Source of the DNA: CAYNYM01 sp049366815
GTDB taxonomy: Bacteria; Desulfobacterota; DSM-4660; Desulfatiglandales; HGW-15
Assembly: GCA_049366815.1 (NCBI GenBank)
Contig: JBMNCO010000218.1
Span: 1-64,000 of the forward strand
DNA length: 64,000 bases
Direction: 5' to 3'
Shown: piece by piece, positions 16,954 to 25,994 of the stretch
Numbering within the stretch: the first letter of the stretch is position 1
How the letters are laid out: each line of letters starts with the position of its first letter
The notes under the pieces: generated by a model
Seen by the model: the letters and a program-made list of their open reading frames with translations, nothing else
Databases searched by the model: none
Told to the model about the DNA's origin: nothing
Position numbers and translations under genes: made by a program

Positions 16954-17331
16954 TCAATCTGAGTCCGCCTTTGCCTGTCTCACGAACTCCTCGAAGGAAC
17001 AATCCGGATTGATACCCGGGCAGGCCTGCCGGGCCTCCTCCCAGGCGTCCCTGTCCTCGAGGATGGCCGGGTAATAGGGCCAGAGGGAACAGGCCGAAGG
17101 GACGACCGGGTGGATGAGGCACTGATCCTTCCAGTGGTGGAAGATGCAGTAACCGTCCGGGGCCGCCCGGATATAGAGCCGCCTGTTTCTGGTTTCGCAA
17201 TATTCGGCCACAAAGGCCTCCGAGGAGATCTTCAGAAAACGGGCGATCCGCATGACATCCTCTTTTTCCAGGCGGATGCCGCCCTCCCCAAAGCAGCATG
17301 TGCCGCACATCTTGCATTCAAACGCCCGCAT
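16954..17331 (-). CDS. YkgJ-type cysteine cluster protein
   Basis: A 125-residue protein starting MRAFECKMCGTCC, the CxxCGxCC pattern of the YkgJ (UPF0153) family thought to bind zinc or an Fe-S cluster. Further cysteines follow in YCIFHHWKDQCLIHPVVPSAC. Its biochemical role is not established. It is the first gene of a short minus-strand run with comF and rfaE2; the region upstream is filled by repeats. Confidence 0.85.
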   Translation of the reverse strand: MRAFECKMCGTCCFGEGGIRLEKEDVMRIARFLKISSEAFVAEYCETRNRRLYIRAAPDGYCIFHHWKDQCLIHPVVPSACSLWPYYPAILEDRDAWEEARQACPGINPDCSFEEFVRQAKADSD

Positions 17332-17369
17332 GGCTTGTTTCCTGAAATTTTTTCGTTAAAAAATTGTAA

Positions 17370-17668
17370 CTGTTCAGTTTGGTTAGGCTGTAGGCTAAAG
17401 GCTATTAGATTTCCATCCAGAAATACATGATTTCTGGATGGTGCGGTCTGCTATCGGCATTCAGCACTCAGCCTAATGCCTTGTCTTTGCATAGCTTTTG
17501 CTGATAGCTGATCGCTGAGGGCTGTGAGCGCTAATCCGGGAATGCTTTATTTCCGCATGTGCATCAGCCCGTTCAAACGCTCCGAGTTTCCTATGGTCAC
17601 GCATGTTCCCTTGCTGCGACACCTCACAGCCTAAATGCCTGCAGCCTATCCAGCTCAGTAGTCACAAA
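17370..17668. repeat. Composite nested repeat (families B and C)
   Basis: The outer parts 17370-17408 and 17606-17668 match the reverse complement of 41866-41904 and 41802-41864. Those two blocks are adjacent there but 197 bp apart here. The interruption holds 17411-17554, which matches the reverse complement of 25995-26138 and contains a 12-bp inverted repeat (CCATCCAGAAAT at 17413-17424 and its complement at 17430-17441). One repeat family thus appears inserted into another. The stretch between the YkgJ-type and helicase genes holds no gene. Confidence 0.8.
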
Positions 17669-17688
17669 AAATTTTAGGTCACTCCAGA

Positions 17689-17708
17689 GCCCCGCCCACA
17701 GGCGGGGC
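17689..17708. terminator. Strong GC hairpin after the helicase gene
   Basis: GCCCCGCC, loop CACA and GGCGGGGC form a perfect 8-bp stem, 24 bp past the helicase stop. The T-tract (GTTTTAT) is on the plus-strand side, so as an intrinsic terminator it would act on plus-strand transcripts. For the helicase mRNA it may only stabilise the 3' end. Confidence 0.55.
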
Positions 17709-17732
17709 GTTTTATAAAATCGCGCATCGATT

Positions 17733-20624
17733 TTATTTCAGAAAGTCTTCCAGCTTCCAGTCCAGCCGGAGCCTGACCCGCTGATTTTCTTTCTTTGTCC
17801 TGTAGATGAGGTGCCCCTTTTCCAGCCCGTGCATAAAGAGGTCCCGCGTGACGGCCACGTCCTGGCGGCAGTAGTCGGTAAGTTTTTCCATCTCTCCCTG
17901 GTTGAACCATTCCACGGCCTTCAGGCCGTCGGCCGATTTGCCGTGGTTGAGGGTTTCCCGGGCGAGGTGATCCAGACCCAGCCTGAACCCCAGACGCCGG
18001 TGGATGTCCTCGAGGATATCGAAGGTGTTGAGTTCCTTGAGATCCTTGGTCGTGTAGGCCCCCAGCACGGCGTAGTCAAAGCGCTTGACATTGAATCCCA
18101 CCACGAGATCGGCCCGTTCCAAGTGATCCAGGAGGGCGTCCACCTCGTCTTCCGTAAAGGTCAAAAAGGCATTCTCACGGGTGTCGTAGACCACGGCGAC
18201 GGAGACCCGCATGAGATGGGTGTTTTGCCATCCCCCCACATCCTGGGCCAGTTTCTGGGTCTCCAGATCGAAGAAGAGGATACGCGGCTCACGGATTTGG
18301 TCCGCGGTGGGGCCCTCCTTCATGGGATGCGGCTCTTCTTCGACGGGGGCCCGGTCCTCCTGGAGGCTTTCAAGGGGGATGCGCCCAACGAGGCATTCCA
18401 GGATCAGGATCGCGGCCTCCTTGTCCAGGGGTTTGTTGCCCGAGCCGCATTTGGGGGAATGGATGCAAGAGGGACAGCCCTCTTCACACGCGCAGGTCTT
18501 GAGAAGATCCAGCGTCTTTTCAAGGAGTTCCAAAACGATGTCAAAGCCCCGTTGGGCCAGGCCCACCCCGCCGGGGTAGCCGTCGTAGATGAAGACGGCG
18601 CTCTTGTTGACCTGGGGATGGTGGGGATAGCAGATGCCGCCGATATCGTTCCGGTCGCAGAGTGCAAAGAGGGGAAAGATCCCTATGGACCCGTGTTCGA
18701 TGGCATGGATGCCCCCCATGAAGTGAAGCCCTTTGCGTTCTATCCATGCCCTGATGACCGGTTCGATCTCTATCCAGAACCCCATGGTTTCAAAGGACTG
18801 GGGGGGGAGTTCCAGGGGAAAGACCCCCATGAGTTCCTGACCCGGGAGGGCCCTCTTCTCATAGCCTGTGATCCATTCCGTGACCTTGACCGTACCCTCC
18901 CGGACGAGAAACTGTCCCCTGGGCCTCGACCTGCGGACCTGGATGATTTCGGTCTCCTTTTCGCTCCGGGCGCGGGTGAAATAACGGGTGTCGGCGCGGT
19001 GGGCGATGATGTCCCTTTTGTCCAGGAGCAGGTCATCGACGAGATAATGCCTGGCGCGGTGCAGGTAAACGGCCCCGGGATGGCACTCCTTGAGGGCCCT
19101 GACACCGTCGATGGTGCCGATGGCCTCACCGGTGGCCCTTTCAAAGATCGTAAAGGTGCTCCCCGCAGACCGGATGTTGACCTTGAGGTGGGGATTCTTT
19201 CCGGTGGAGAGCCACATGGGATCACCTTCGGCGGTCTGGATGAGCCGGCCCTCGCGCTCGAGGTGTTCGAGATGTTCCGGAAGGCCCACGGGCCAGTAGC
19301 GTTCGTCCGCCCGGGTGATGGGTTTTTCAGAGGCCGCACAGGGCAGATGGGCCCGGACCACGTGAGGGTTGGCGGGGTCGAGGATGGCCGCCTCGTAGGA
19401 CCTCCCGAAGAGCTCTGCGGGGTGCTTCATGAAATACTGATCCAGGGCGTCGGGTTTGGCGATAAGGATGACCAGGGATTCCCTTCCGGCCCGGCCGACC
19501 CTGCCCCCCCGCTGAAAGGTCGTGATGATGGTCCCGGGGTAGCCCACCAGGAGGCAGATATCGAGGTACCCGATATCAATGCCCATCTCCAGGGCGCTGG
19601 TGGACACCACGCCGAGGAGGTTTCCGCTCGCCAGCCCCTTTTCGATCTCTCGTCTTTCCCGGGGCATGAACCCCGCACGGTATGAACTCACCTTGTCCCG
19701 GAGGCGTGGGGACAACCGGGACACCCACACATGGATCAGTTCCGTCACCTTGCGGGACTGGGTGAAGGCAATGGTCCTGAATCCGGCACGGAGACAGTGG
19801 GCAAAGAGTTTGGCCGCCGAGAAATTGGCGCTTATCTCGGGGTTGAGGAACAGGAAGTGCTGTCCGGAGTGGGGCGACCCGCTTGAATCCACCACCCTGA
19901 TCCTCTCTCCGATCAGTTTTTCTCCGAACTCCCCGGGGTTATTCACGGTGGCGGACAGGAGGACAAACCGGGGGTTTGAGCCGTAGGAGGCACAGATCCT
20001 TTTCAGCCTCGTGATGACCTGGTTCATGTGCGACCCAAAGATGCCGCGATAGGTATGGACCTCGTCCAGGACCACAAAGGAGAGGTTGGAGAACAGGTCC
20101 TTCCAGTTTTCGTGAGAGGCGATGATGCCGGAGTGGAGCATGTCCGGGTTGGTAAAGAGGATGTCCGGGACCCTGGTCCTGATATGTTTTCGCCGGTAGG
20201 GGGAGGTGTCCCCGTCATAGATTCCGGCGGAAATCTCCGCCCCTTTGAGCCCCCTGAGAAAGGGAGCGAGGTTCTTGAGCTGATCCTGTTCCAGGGCCTT
20301 CAGGGGAAAGAGATAGAGTGCCCTGGCCGACCGGTTTTCCAGTATGCCGTCCAGGACCGCGAGATTGTAGATCAGGCTTTTCCCGCTGGCCGTGGGCGTT
20401 GAGACCAGGACATGAGCCCCGTTCCGGATATGTTGAAGGGCCTCCACCTGATGGCTGTAAAGCCTTGCGGCGCCCAGGTCCTCCAGAACAGCCCCAAGGG
20501 GTTCCCTGAAAGGCGGGGAGGAACCGTAGCGCGCCTTGACGGACGGGACATAGTGGTGAAAGACGGCGGCCGGGCCGAAGTCGGGATGGTTCCTGATGCT
20601 GTTGACGAAATCGTTGAGTTTCAC
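17733..20624 (-). CDS. DEAD/DEAH helicase (MrfA/YprA-like) fused to a DEDDy 3'-5' exonuclease (MrfB/YprB-like)
   Basis: A 963-residue protein. Residues up to about 760 form a superfamily 2 helicase: motif I STPTASGKSL, motif II VVLDEVHTYRG, SATVNNPGEF, and motif VI QRGGRVGRAGRES. A C-terminal DUF1998-type metal site follows with CACEEGCPSCIHSPKC. From about residue 780 a DnaQ/RNase H-like domain begins with FFDLET, VGFNVKRFD and DYCRQDV, the DEDDy catalytic set. In Bacillus, MrfA helicase and MrfB exonuclease are separate proteins that repair mitomycin C lesions; here both activities appear in one chain. It lies 93 bp downstream of a small conserved gene and the ABC-F gene. A role in excision-type DNA repair is an inference. 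Confidence 0.88.
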   Translation of the reverse strand: MKLNDFVNSIRNHPDFGPAAVFHHYVPSVKARYGSSPPFREPLGAVLEDLGAARLYSHQVEALQHIRNGAHVLVSTPTASGKSLIYNLAVLDGILENRSARALYLFPLKALEQDQLKNLAPFLRGLKGAEISAGIYDGDTSPYRRKHIRTRVPDILFTNPDMLHSGIIASHENWKDLFSNLSFVVLDEVHTYRGIFGSHMNQVITRLKRICASYGSNPRFVLLSATVNNPGEFGEKLIGERIRVVDSSGSPHSGQHFLFLNPEISANFSAAKLFAHCLRAGFRTIAFTQSRKVTELIHVWVSRLSPRLRDKVSSYRAGFMPRERREIEKGLASGNLLGVVSTSALEMGIDIGYLDICLLVGYPGTIITTFQRGGRVGRAGRESLVILIAKPDALDQYFMKHPAELFGRSYEAAILDPANPHVVRAHLPCAASEKPITRADERYWPVGLPEHLEHLEREGRLIQTAEGDPMWLSTGKNPHLKVNIRSAGSTFTIFERATGEAIGTIDGVRALKECHPGAVYLHRARHYLVDDLLLDKRDIIAHRADTRYFTRARSEKETEIIQVRRSRPRGQFLVREGTVKVTEWITGYEKRALPGQELMGVFPLELPPQSFETMGFWIEIEPVIRAWIERKGLHFMGGIHAIEHGSIGIFPLFALCDRNDIGGICYPHHPQVNKSAVFIYDGYPGGVGLAQRGFDIVLELLEKTLDLLKTCACEEGCPSCIHSPKCGSGNKPLDKEAAILILECLVGRIPLESLQEDRAPVEEEPHPMKEGPTADQIREPRILFFDLETQKLAQDVGGWQNTHLMRVSVAVVYDTRENAFLTFTEDEVDALLDHLERADLVVGFNVKRFDYAVLGAYTTKDLKELNTFDILEDIHRRLGFRLGLDHLARETLNHGKSADGLKAVEWFNQGEMEKLTDYCRQDVAVTRDLFMHGLEKGHLIYRTKKENQRVRLRLDWKLEDFLK

Positions 20625-20717
20625 GGAGATAGGGTTGAATCCTTCAGTTCATTGCGTCTCGCCTCTGCCTGCAAGACGGAAAGCCGTTGAGACCTCAGGG
20701 CGCGGAAAAGAACAGGA

Positions 20718-21068
20718 TCAGGAGTGGGAATCAGTCGGGGGCACCTTCCCGAACTTCTTCATCATGGCCTCGGCCATCTCTTTCTGCGAGGGCTTCGGGC
20801 TGATCTTTTCACTCGCTTCCGCCTTGGCCCGGGCATCCTTCAGGATATCGCTCATGAAGGTGTCCTGCTCGGAGCTCCAGGAACTCCAGCCGTCCACGTC
20901 GATGTACTCGTTGTAGGAGGTCATGCAGTAGGGGTCGTAAATGCGGACCCCCTTTTCTCCGTCATATTCATAGGTGACGGACTTGCCGTCAAACAGCCTG
21001 AAGTCCTCTTCTTTGAGGCCCAGGGTCTTCAGCAGTCCTTTGTGCTCTTTTTTTATGACCGTCTGCAC
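20718..21068 (-). CDS. Small hypothetical protein coupled to the ABC-F gene
   Basis: A 116-residue acidic, soluble protein; no motif recognised. Tyr- and Asp-rich segments (VTYEYDGEKGVRIYDPYC, YNEYIDVDGW) precede a charged C-terminal helix with KPSQKEMAEAMMKKFGK. The GTG at 21068 is chosen because AAGGAG lies 6 nt upstream and it begins one base after the ABC-F stop, which implies coupling. Longer in-frame versions extend into the ABC-F gene and are unlikely. Confidence 0.65.
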   Translation of the reverse strand: MQTVIKKEHKGLLKTLGLKEEDFRLFDGKSVTYEYDGEKGVRIYDPYCMTSYNEYIDVDGWSSWSSEQDTFMSDILKDARAKAEASEKISPKPSQKEMAEAMMKKFGKVPPTDSHS

Positions 21069-21069
21069 A

Positions 21070-23067
21070 TCAAACTCCTTCCCCAACCCCCAGTTCCCGC
21101 TTGGTGTTCTCCAGCTCTTCCTGGGTGCGCTCCCACCGGTCAAGCAGTTGCTCCAGTTTCTTCCGGAGTTCGCCGTACTCGTTCAAGAGGGGGACGCTCT
21201 TCTTCTTATCCTTGAAAATCTCCGGATCTGCAAGGACTTTCCCCAATTCCTTTTCACGCGCCTCAAGCCCTTCGATCCTTTGTTCCAGGTCAGTCAGCCT
21301 GTCTTGGATCGGCTTGAGGGAGGCGCTGATCCGGCGCCTTTTTTCCGCCTTTTCACGCCGCAACTCCTTGCGGTTAATGAGGCCGTCGGTCTCGGCCATT
21401 TCATCGGGTTCATCCTGTCCGGCCTCCTCATCCTTTTCACGGTCCGGGGCACGATTTTCCAGTCGCGCCAGGTGTTCATCGTACTCCCTCAGGGAGCCGG
21501 GGTAGTCGTAGATTTCGCCGTCCCGGATGTCCCAGATCCTGGCGGCCAGCCTTTTGACAAAATACTGGTTGTGTGAGACGAAGATCAGGGTCCCGCTGTA
21601 ATCCGCCAGGGCGTCGATGAGGATTTCGGAGGACACGATATCCAGGTGGTTGGTGGGTTCGTCCATGACGAGCAGGTTTCCGGGCTTGACCAGGATCTTG
21701 GCCAGGGACACCCGGGCCCTCTCCCCGCCCGAGAGGATACCGATGGACTTGTCCACATCAGGTCCCGAGAAGAGAAAGGCGCCGCATACCCCCCTGACAA
21801 AGCTGATGTTCTCGTTGGGGACCACCTGGTAAACCTCCTCCAGGATGGTCTTTCTCGGGTCCAGCATCTCCGAATGGTGCTGTGCATAATAGCTCATGGT
21901 GACACCGTGGCCCAGGCTGATCCGGCCCGTGTCCGGGGCCAGTTCATCAGCGATCATCCTGAGGAGCGTGGTCTTCCCGGAGCCGTTGGATCCGACAATC
22001 GCCACCCTCTCCCCCTTCATGATCCAGAGATCAATATCCCGATACAGCGTGTTTGCATCAAAACTCTTTGAAAGTCCCTGAATGGTCAACACATCCCGGC
22101 CGCTGGGGGGGACCTCGGGAAAGGAGAATCGAATGGCTTTCTGTTCCTTGTGGCCCTGAACCAGTTCCATCTTCTTGAGCAGTTTGATCTTGCTCTGGGC
22201 CTGCCGGGCCTTGGTGGCCTTGGACTGGAACCTTTCTATGAATCGCTTGGCCTCCCTCACCTTTTGTTCCTGATTCCTGGCCCTGGCCTCCAGTGTCCTG
22301 CGCTCTTCCTCCCGGGCGCTCAGGTAGTGGTCGTAATCACCCGAATAACTGCGGAGCCCCTCGGGCTCGAAACCCACGGTTCGCTTGATCTGACGATTGA
22401 GAAAATCCCTGTCGTGGCTGATGAGGATAAGCGCCCCACTGTATCCCTGCAGGTATTCATCCAGCCACCGTACGGAAGGAAGATCCAGGTGATTGGTGGG
22501 CTCGTCCAGGAGCAGCAGTTCAGGGTTTTGGTAAAGCAGGCTTCCCAGGGCAGCCCGCATCTTCCATCCGCCACTCAGGAGGGAGACGGGTCTCTGTAAA
22601 TCGTCGGGCTTGAAGCCGAGTCCCATCAGGATTTTTTCCGCCTTGTGGGCCGGAAATCGCGTATCCAGGTCGGCCGACTGCTGGTGCAGTTCGGCCAGCC
22701 TTGCCGCCAGTTCGGTGCCTTTTTTCCCGTCTGAATCGTCCCTGAGTGCCGCTTCCTTTTCTCTGATCTCGTTTCTCAACCTGACGCGGCCGGGGACGGA
22801 ATCCAGGGTGGTCTGGATCAGTGAGCCGCTCAGGGTCTCGGGGATATCCTGGGGCAGGTAACCGATTCGATTGCCTTTGGCGATTCGGATTTCTCCTTTG
22901 TCAGGCGTCAGTTCACCCACCAAAAGCCGCAGGAAGGTCGTCTTTCCGGAACCGTTCGGCCCCACGAGACCGATGCGGTCACCGATCTCCACCTGAAGAC
23001 CGATGTCGCTGAAGAGGTCCTTTCCAAGAAAGGACATGGATAGATGTATAACATTTACAAGACTCAT
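21070..23067 (-). CDS. ABC-F family ATPase (Uup/EttA-like)
   Basis: A 665-residue protein with two ABC domains and no membrane segments. The first has GPNGSGKTTFLRLL, LSGGWKMRAAL and LLLDEPTNHLD; the second has GSNGSGKTTLLRMI, LSGGERARVSLAKIL and LVMDEPTNHLD. They are joined by a charged linker (around residues 245-315), and a C-terminal coiled coil follows (about 560-655), as in Uup/YheS-like proteins. ABC-F proteins bind ribosomes or act on nucleic acid structures. The exact subfamily cannot be fixed by eye. Confidence 0.93.
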   Translation of the reverse strand: MSLVNVIHLSMSFLGKDLFSDIGLQVEIGDRIGLVGPNGSGKTTFLRLLVGELTPDKGEIRIAKGNRIGYLPQDIPETLSGSLIQTTLDSVPGRVRLRNEIREKEAALRDDSDGKKGTELAARLAELHQQSADLDTRFPAHKAEKILMGLGFKPDDLQRPVSLLSGGWKMRAALGSLLYQNPELLLLDEPTNHLDLPSVRWLDEYLQGYSGALILISHDRDFLNRQIKRTVGFEPEGLRSYSGDYDHYLSAREEERRTLEARARNQEQKVREAKRFIERFQSKATKARQAQSKIKLLKKMELVQGHKEQKAIRFSFPEVPPSGRDVLTIQGLSKSFDANTLYRDIDLWIMKGERVAIVGSNGSGKTTLLRMIADELAPDTGRISLGHGVTMSYYAQHHSEMLDPRKTILEEVYQVVPNENISFVRGVCGAFLFSGPDVDKSIGILSGGERARVSLAKILVKPGNLLVMDEPTNHLDIVSSEILIDALADYSGTLIFVSHNQYFVKRLAARIWDIRDGEIYDYPGSLREYDEHLARLENRAPDREKDEEAGQDEPDEMAETDGLINRKELRREKAEKRRRISASLKPIQDRLTDLEQRIEGLEAREKELGKVLADPEIFKDKKKSVPLLNEYGELRKKLEQLLDRWERTQEELENTKRELGVGEGV

Positions 23068-23228
23068 AGGCGCTCACTCAACCCGGGGACTCAAAAATTT
23101 GCATCTGGTACCTTGCGGGTGATCAGGTTCATGCGCAAAAGGCATGCTTCAGACGTACGCTCTTCAAGGGAAACCGGAAAGGTGGCACGAGGAAATCGGC
23201 AGGGGACGGAAATCAGACAGGCGGTCTT

Positions 23229-23666
23229 TTAAAGCCTAATCCTTTCGTGTTCCTGTTTGGCGCATTTTTCCACAATGACCGTGATGCCGGCCTTTCGGGC
23301 CTTTTGGGCGGCCCTTTCGTGAAAAACACCCAACTGCATCCACAGGACCGGAACGCCGATCTCTATGGCCTGATCCACAACAGGAGGGACCCGGGAAGGA
23401 CTGAGAAAGATATCCACCATGTCGACCTTTAGAGGGATGTCCTTCAGGGTCCTGTAGCAGGGCCTTCCGAGAATCTGATTGCGCCCGGGGTTGACCGGTA
23501 CAATGTCGTAACCTTTTTCAATCAAGTACTTGGCGACCCTGTGGCTGTCCCTGTATTCCTTCGGGGAAAGACCCACCACGGCAATTTTCCTGCATTTCAG
23601 GAGGACCTCTTTGATCGTCTCCTCAGACGGGTTTTCTTCGGTCTGTCTCAAGGGGAATTCCGTCAT
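23229..23666 (-). CDS. CoA-binding domain protein (YccU-like)
   Basis: A 145-residue single-domain protein with a Rossmann fold: KIAVVGLSPKEYRDSHRVAKYL, IVPVNPG and VLWMQLGVFHE are typical of the YccU-type CoA-binding family. Members bind CoA or nucleotides; the role is unclear. It overlaps the tatA stop by four bases and forms a minus-strand group with tatA, the DUF523 gene and purM. Confidence 0.88.
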   Translation of the reverse strand: MTEFPLRQTEENPSEETIKEVLLKCRKIAVVGLSPKEYRDSHRVAKYLIEKGYDIVPVNPGRNQILGRPCYRTLKDIPLKVDMVDIFLSPSRVPPVVDQAIEIGVPVLWMQLGVFHERAAQKARKAGITVIVEKCAKQEHERIRL

Positions 23667-23965
23667 GATTTCAAGATGTCTTTGACCTTTTCCGCCTTCT
23701 TCTTCGCATCCATGGCCTGTTTGACCCCCGGCACCTGCTCCATCACCTTTTCGGCCAGTTTGTTTTCAATCGCAGGCGGATCTTTTTCTTTCCCGGTTTC
23801 GTCCTCCTCGCCGTCGGCATCAGACATGATTTCCTTTTTCACGTGCTTGAATTCCCTTATGGCGCCTCCAACACCCTTACCGATCTCGGGCAGTCTCTTG
23901 GCGCCGAAAAGCAAGAGGACAATCACGGCAATGATGATCAATTCTGTTGTTCCAAGACCAAACAT
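23663..23965 (-). CDS. tatA: Sec-independent translocase protein TatA/TatE
   Basis: A 100-residue protein with one N-terminal membrane helix (FGLGTTELIIIAVIVLLLFGAKRLPEIGKG), the FGxxxLPE hinge and an amphipathic helix (VGGAIREFKHV), as in TatA. The tail is acidic then basic. TatA forms the pore for folded, often cofactor-loaded proteins. No tatB or tatC is adjacent, so the rest of the system lies elsewhere. Confidence 0.9.
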   Translation of the reverse strand: MFGLGTTELIIIAVIVLLLFGAKRLPEIGKGVGGAIREFKHVKKEIMSDADGEEDETGKEKDPPAIENKLAEKVMEQVPGVKQAMDAKKKAEKVKDILKS

Positions 23966-23982
23966 GCTCTTCTCCTTTAATG

Positions 23983-24519
23983 TCAGGGGGCAAGGAATTC
24001 AAAAAGGCCCGGTGGAGGAAATTCGGCCTCCGGCCGGATATCCATTGTCCTTATCCCCGAGAGCGCAAAGAGGGCTGCGGTCACCCCCTTACCGGACCCG
24101 GTCGGGCTGTCGCAACAGGGTGTTTCCAGACCGCAGGAGGGGCTTCTGTCTTTGAGGAGGGCCCTGGCGGCCCCATAAAGGTGTGCCAGTTTCAAGGATT
24201 CCTGCGCCCCTTTTCGGTAGGCCTCGGTCACATCGCCGCCCTGCTCGGTCAGCACCCTGGCCTTACCGGACAGGACATCCCGACCGTCGCCTCCCACGAT
24301 ATTGGCCGGAGGTCGAGGCGTGGACAGCCCCCCGAGTTGTTCAGGGCAAAAGGGTACCACCTGGACTGAAGAAATCAATCGGATGAGGCCGGGGCAGCCC
24401 CGTTCTCCGCCGTCGTATCTGCACCGGATCCCGAGGAGGCATGCACTGACCAGGACGGGGGCGTCTTCAGGGGGAGAGGATTTGTCAGGCCGTATACTGT
24501 ATAGGGTCCTCTCTGTCAT
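23983..24519 (-). CDS. DUF523 family protein
   Basis: A 178-residue protein with the family signatures VSACLLGIRCRYDGG, FCPEQLGGLSTPR and LLKDRSPSCG; the conserved cysteines suggest metal binding. The function is unknown; some relatives are proposed to act in thiouracil or tRNA sulfur metabolism. The ATG at 24519 overlaps the end of purM by 35 bp; a later start near the SACLLG motif cannot be excluded. Confidence 0.82.
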   Translation of the reverse strand: MTERTLYSIRPDKSSPPEDAPVLVSACLLGIRCRYDGGERGCPGLIRLISSVQVVPFCPEQLGGLSTPRPPANIVGGDGRDVLSGKARVLTEQGGDVTEAYRKGAQESLKLAHLYGAARALLKDRSPSCGLETPCCDSPTGSGKGVTAALFALSGIRTMDIRPEAEFPPPGLFEFLAP

Positions 24520-25540
24520 CCCTGGATTCCACCGAACCGATATGAAAGGCCGTTTCGCCCATGGCATTCAACCGTGAAAGGATTTCTCCGGTCTCCTCTT
24601 CGCTGACCACAATCACCAGACCAAGTCCGTTATTGAAGGTTCGCATCATTTCATCGGATGAGATCCCGCCCTCGCTCTTGATCACCTGAAATACAGGGGG
24701 CGGTGTCCACTTCCCCGGATCGATCACGACCTTACACGGCGTCGGCAGGATACGCGGGATGTTGTCGGTGAGTCCTCCACCCGTGATATGGGCGATGCCG
24801 TAGATCTTGAAGTCCCTCCTCAGGTTTTTGACGGTCTTGGCGTAGATGCGGGTCGGTTCCAAAAGTTCTTCGCCGAGAGTCCGGCCGAAATCATCGACAT
24901 AATCATTGACAGACATCTTGAGTTCTTCGAAAAAGATCTTTCGCACCAGAGAATAACCATTGCTGTGAAGCCCGCTGGATGCAATCCCAATCAACTGGTG
25001 GCCCACGGCGATCTCAGAGCCGTCAAGGAGCTGGCTGTTGTCCGCAAGACCGACCACGAAACCGGCGAGATCATATTCGTCTTCCACATAAAACCCAGGC
25101 ATTTCAGCTGTTTCACCACCAATGAGGGAGCAGTCGGCTTCCATGCAACCGTCGGCGATGCCCTTGACCAGTAAGACGGCCTTGGCCACGTCCAGTTTTC
25201 CCATGGAAATGTAATCCAGCATGAAGAGCGGGGTGGCACCCTGCACCATGATGTCGTTCACGCACATGGCGACGAGGTCTATGCCCACGGTATCGTGCTT
25301 ATCCATCATGAAGGCCACCTTGAGTTTGGTCCCCACACCGTCCGTAGAGGAGACCAACACAGGGTTTTGAATGTCCTGAAGAGGAAGTGAAAACAGACCG
25401 GCGAAACCGCCGATATCGGTGATCACGCCCGGCTTGAAGGTCTTGCTGACAACAGGCTTGATGAGTTCAACAAAGCGGTTCCCCGCATCAATACTCACCC
25501 CTGCTTCGGCGTATCTGTCCTTTTTTTTGTCGCCCGCCAT
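24485..25540 (-). CDS. purM: Phosphoribosylformylglycinamidine cyclo-ligase (AIR synthetase)
   Basis: A 351-residue PurM, which makes aminoimidazole ribonucleotide from FGAM with ATP in purine synthesis. Signatures are the N-terminal YAEAGVSIDAGNRFVE, SSTDGVGTKLKVA, DLVAMCVNDI, GGETAEMPGFY, and SSGLHSNGYSLVR followed by HITGGGL. The length is normal. It heads the minus-strand run with the DUF523, tatA and YccU-like genes, and about 600 bp of repeats lie upstream. No other pur gene is present in the window. Confidence 0.96.
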   Translation of the reverse strand: MAGDKKKDRYAEAGVSIDAGNRFVELIKPVVSKTFKPGVITDIGGFAGLFSLPLQDIQNPVLVSSTDGVGTKLKVAFMMDKHDTVGIDLVAMCVNDIMVQGATPLFMLDYISMGKLDVAKAVLLVKGIADGCMEADCSLIGGETAEMPGFYVEDEYDLAGFVVGLADNSQLLDGSEIAVGHQLIGIASSGLHSNGYSLVRKIFFEELKMSVNDYVDDFGRTLGEELLEPTRIYAKTVKNLRRDFKIYGIAHITGGGLTDNIPRILPTPCKVVIDPGKWTPPPVFQVIKSEGGISSDEMMRTFNNGLGLVIVVSEEETGEILSRLNAMGETAFHIGSVESRDDREDPIQYTA

Positions 25541-25800
25541 GATTATTCAACCCTTAAGATTGTAGATAGATGAGGGACCGTCCCTATCCGTGTGGATATA
25601 TCTTTCTTATCATGATCCTGTCAATGGTTTTATCCTGATACACTGTCGTCCCCACAGGATTTGGCTCTTCCCGTGCCCTTGGCCGTTTGAAAGGGCCTGA
25701 GGTTGAGGTCACTTCGAACGGGGACGGGCAGGCCCTTTCCTATGCGGGATTTTGCTCCCTGGTGCTCATCCGGAAGTCATGGTTTTCCGGATGGAAACAG

Positions 25801-25970
25801 GATGTGCCGCTCCAAGCAGGACCCGGGATGTTCTCTTCGCTACGCTCCCTCCGCCGTCCATGGCTCCGGTCGCTGCGGGATTTCGGCCCTTCATCCATCC
25901 TGGTTCAGGGCCGAAATACGCCCACTCCGAGAAAACCCCGGCCCCTGCTTTCCGCTGCCTGGTGAGGATA
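25801..25970. repeat. Dispersed hairpin repeat family A, copy 1
   Basis: 170 bp that match 41527-41696 base for base with about a dozen differences and no gaps. The centre is a perfect 11-bp inverted repeat, ATTTCGGCCCT at 25880-25890 and AGGGCCGAAAT at 25907-25917. Small frames in this repeat are not credible genes. The rest of the stretch between purM and the MBL gene holds only this and the next repeat. Confidence 0.85.
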
Positions 25971-25994
25971 CCTTTGCCTGCATTGTGCGAATCC

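Noticed and set aside
17811..19685. 624-codon plus-strand open frame opposite the helicase gene
   Set aside because: It is the antisense shadow of a GC-rich gene; the minus-strand protein has full helicase and exonuclease motifs.
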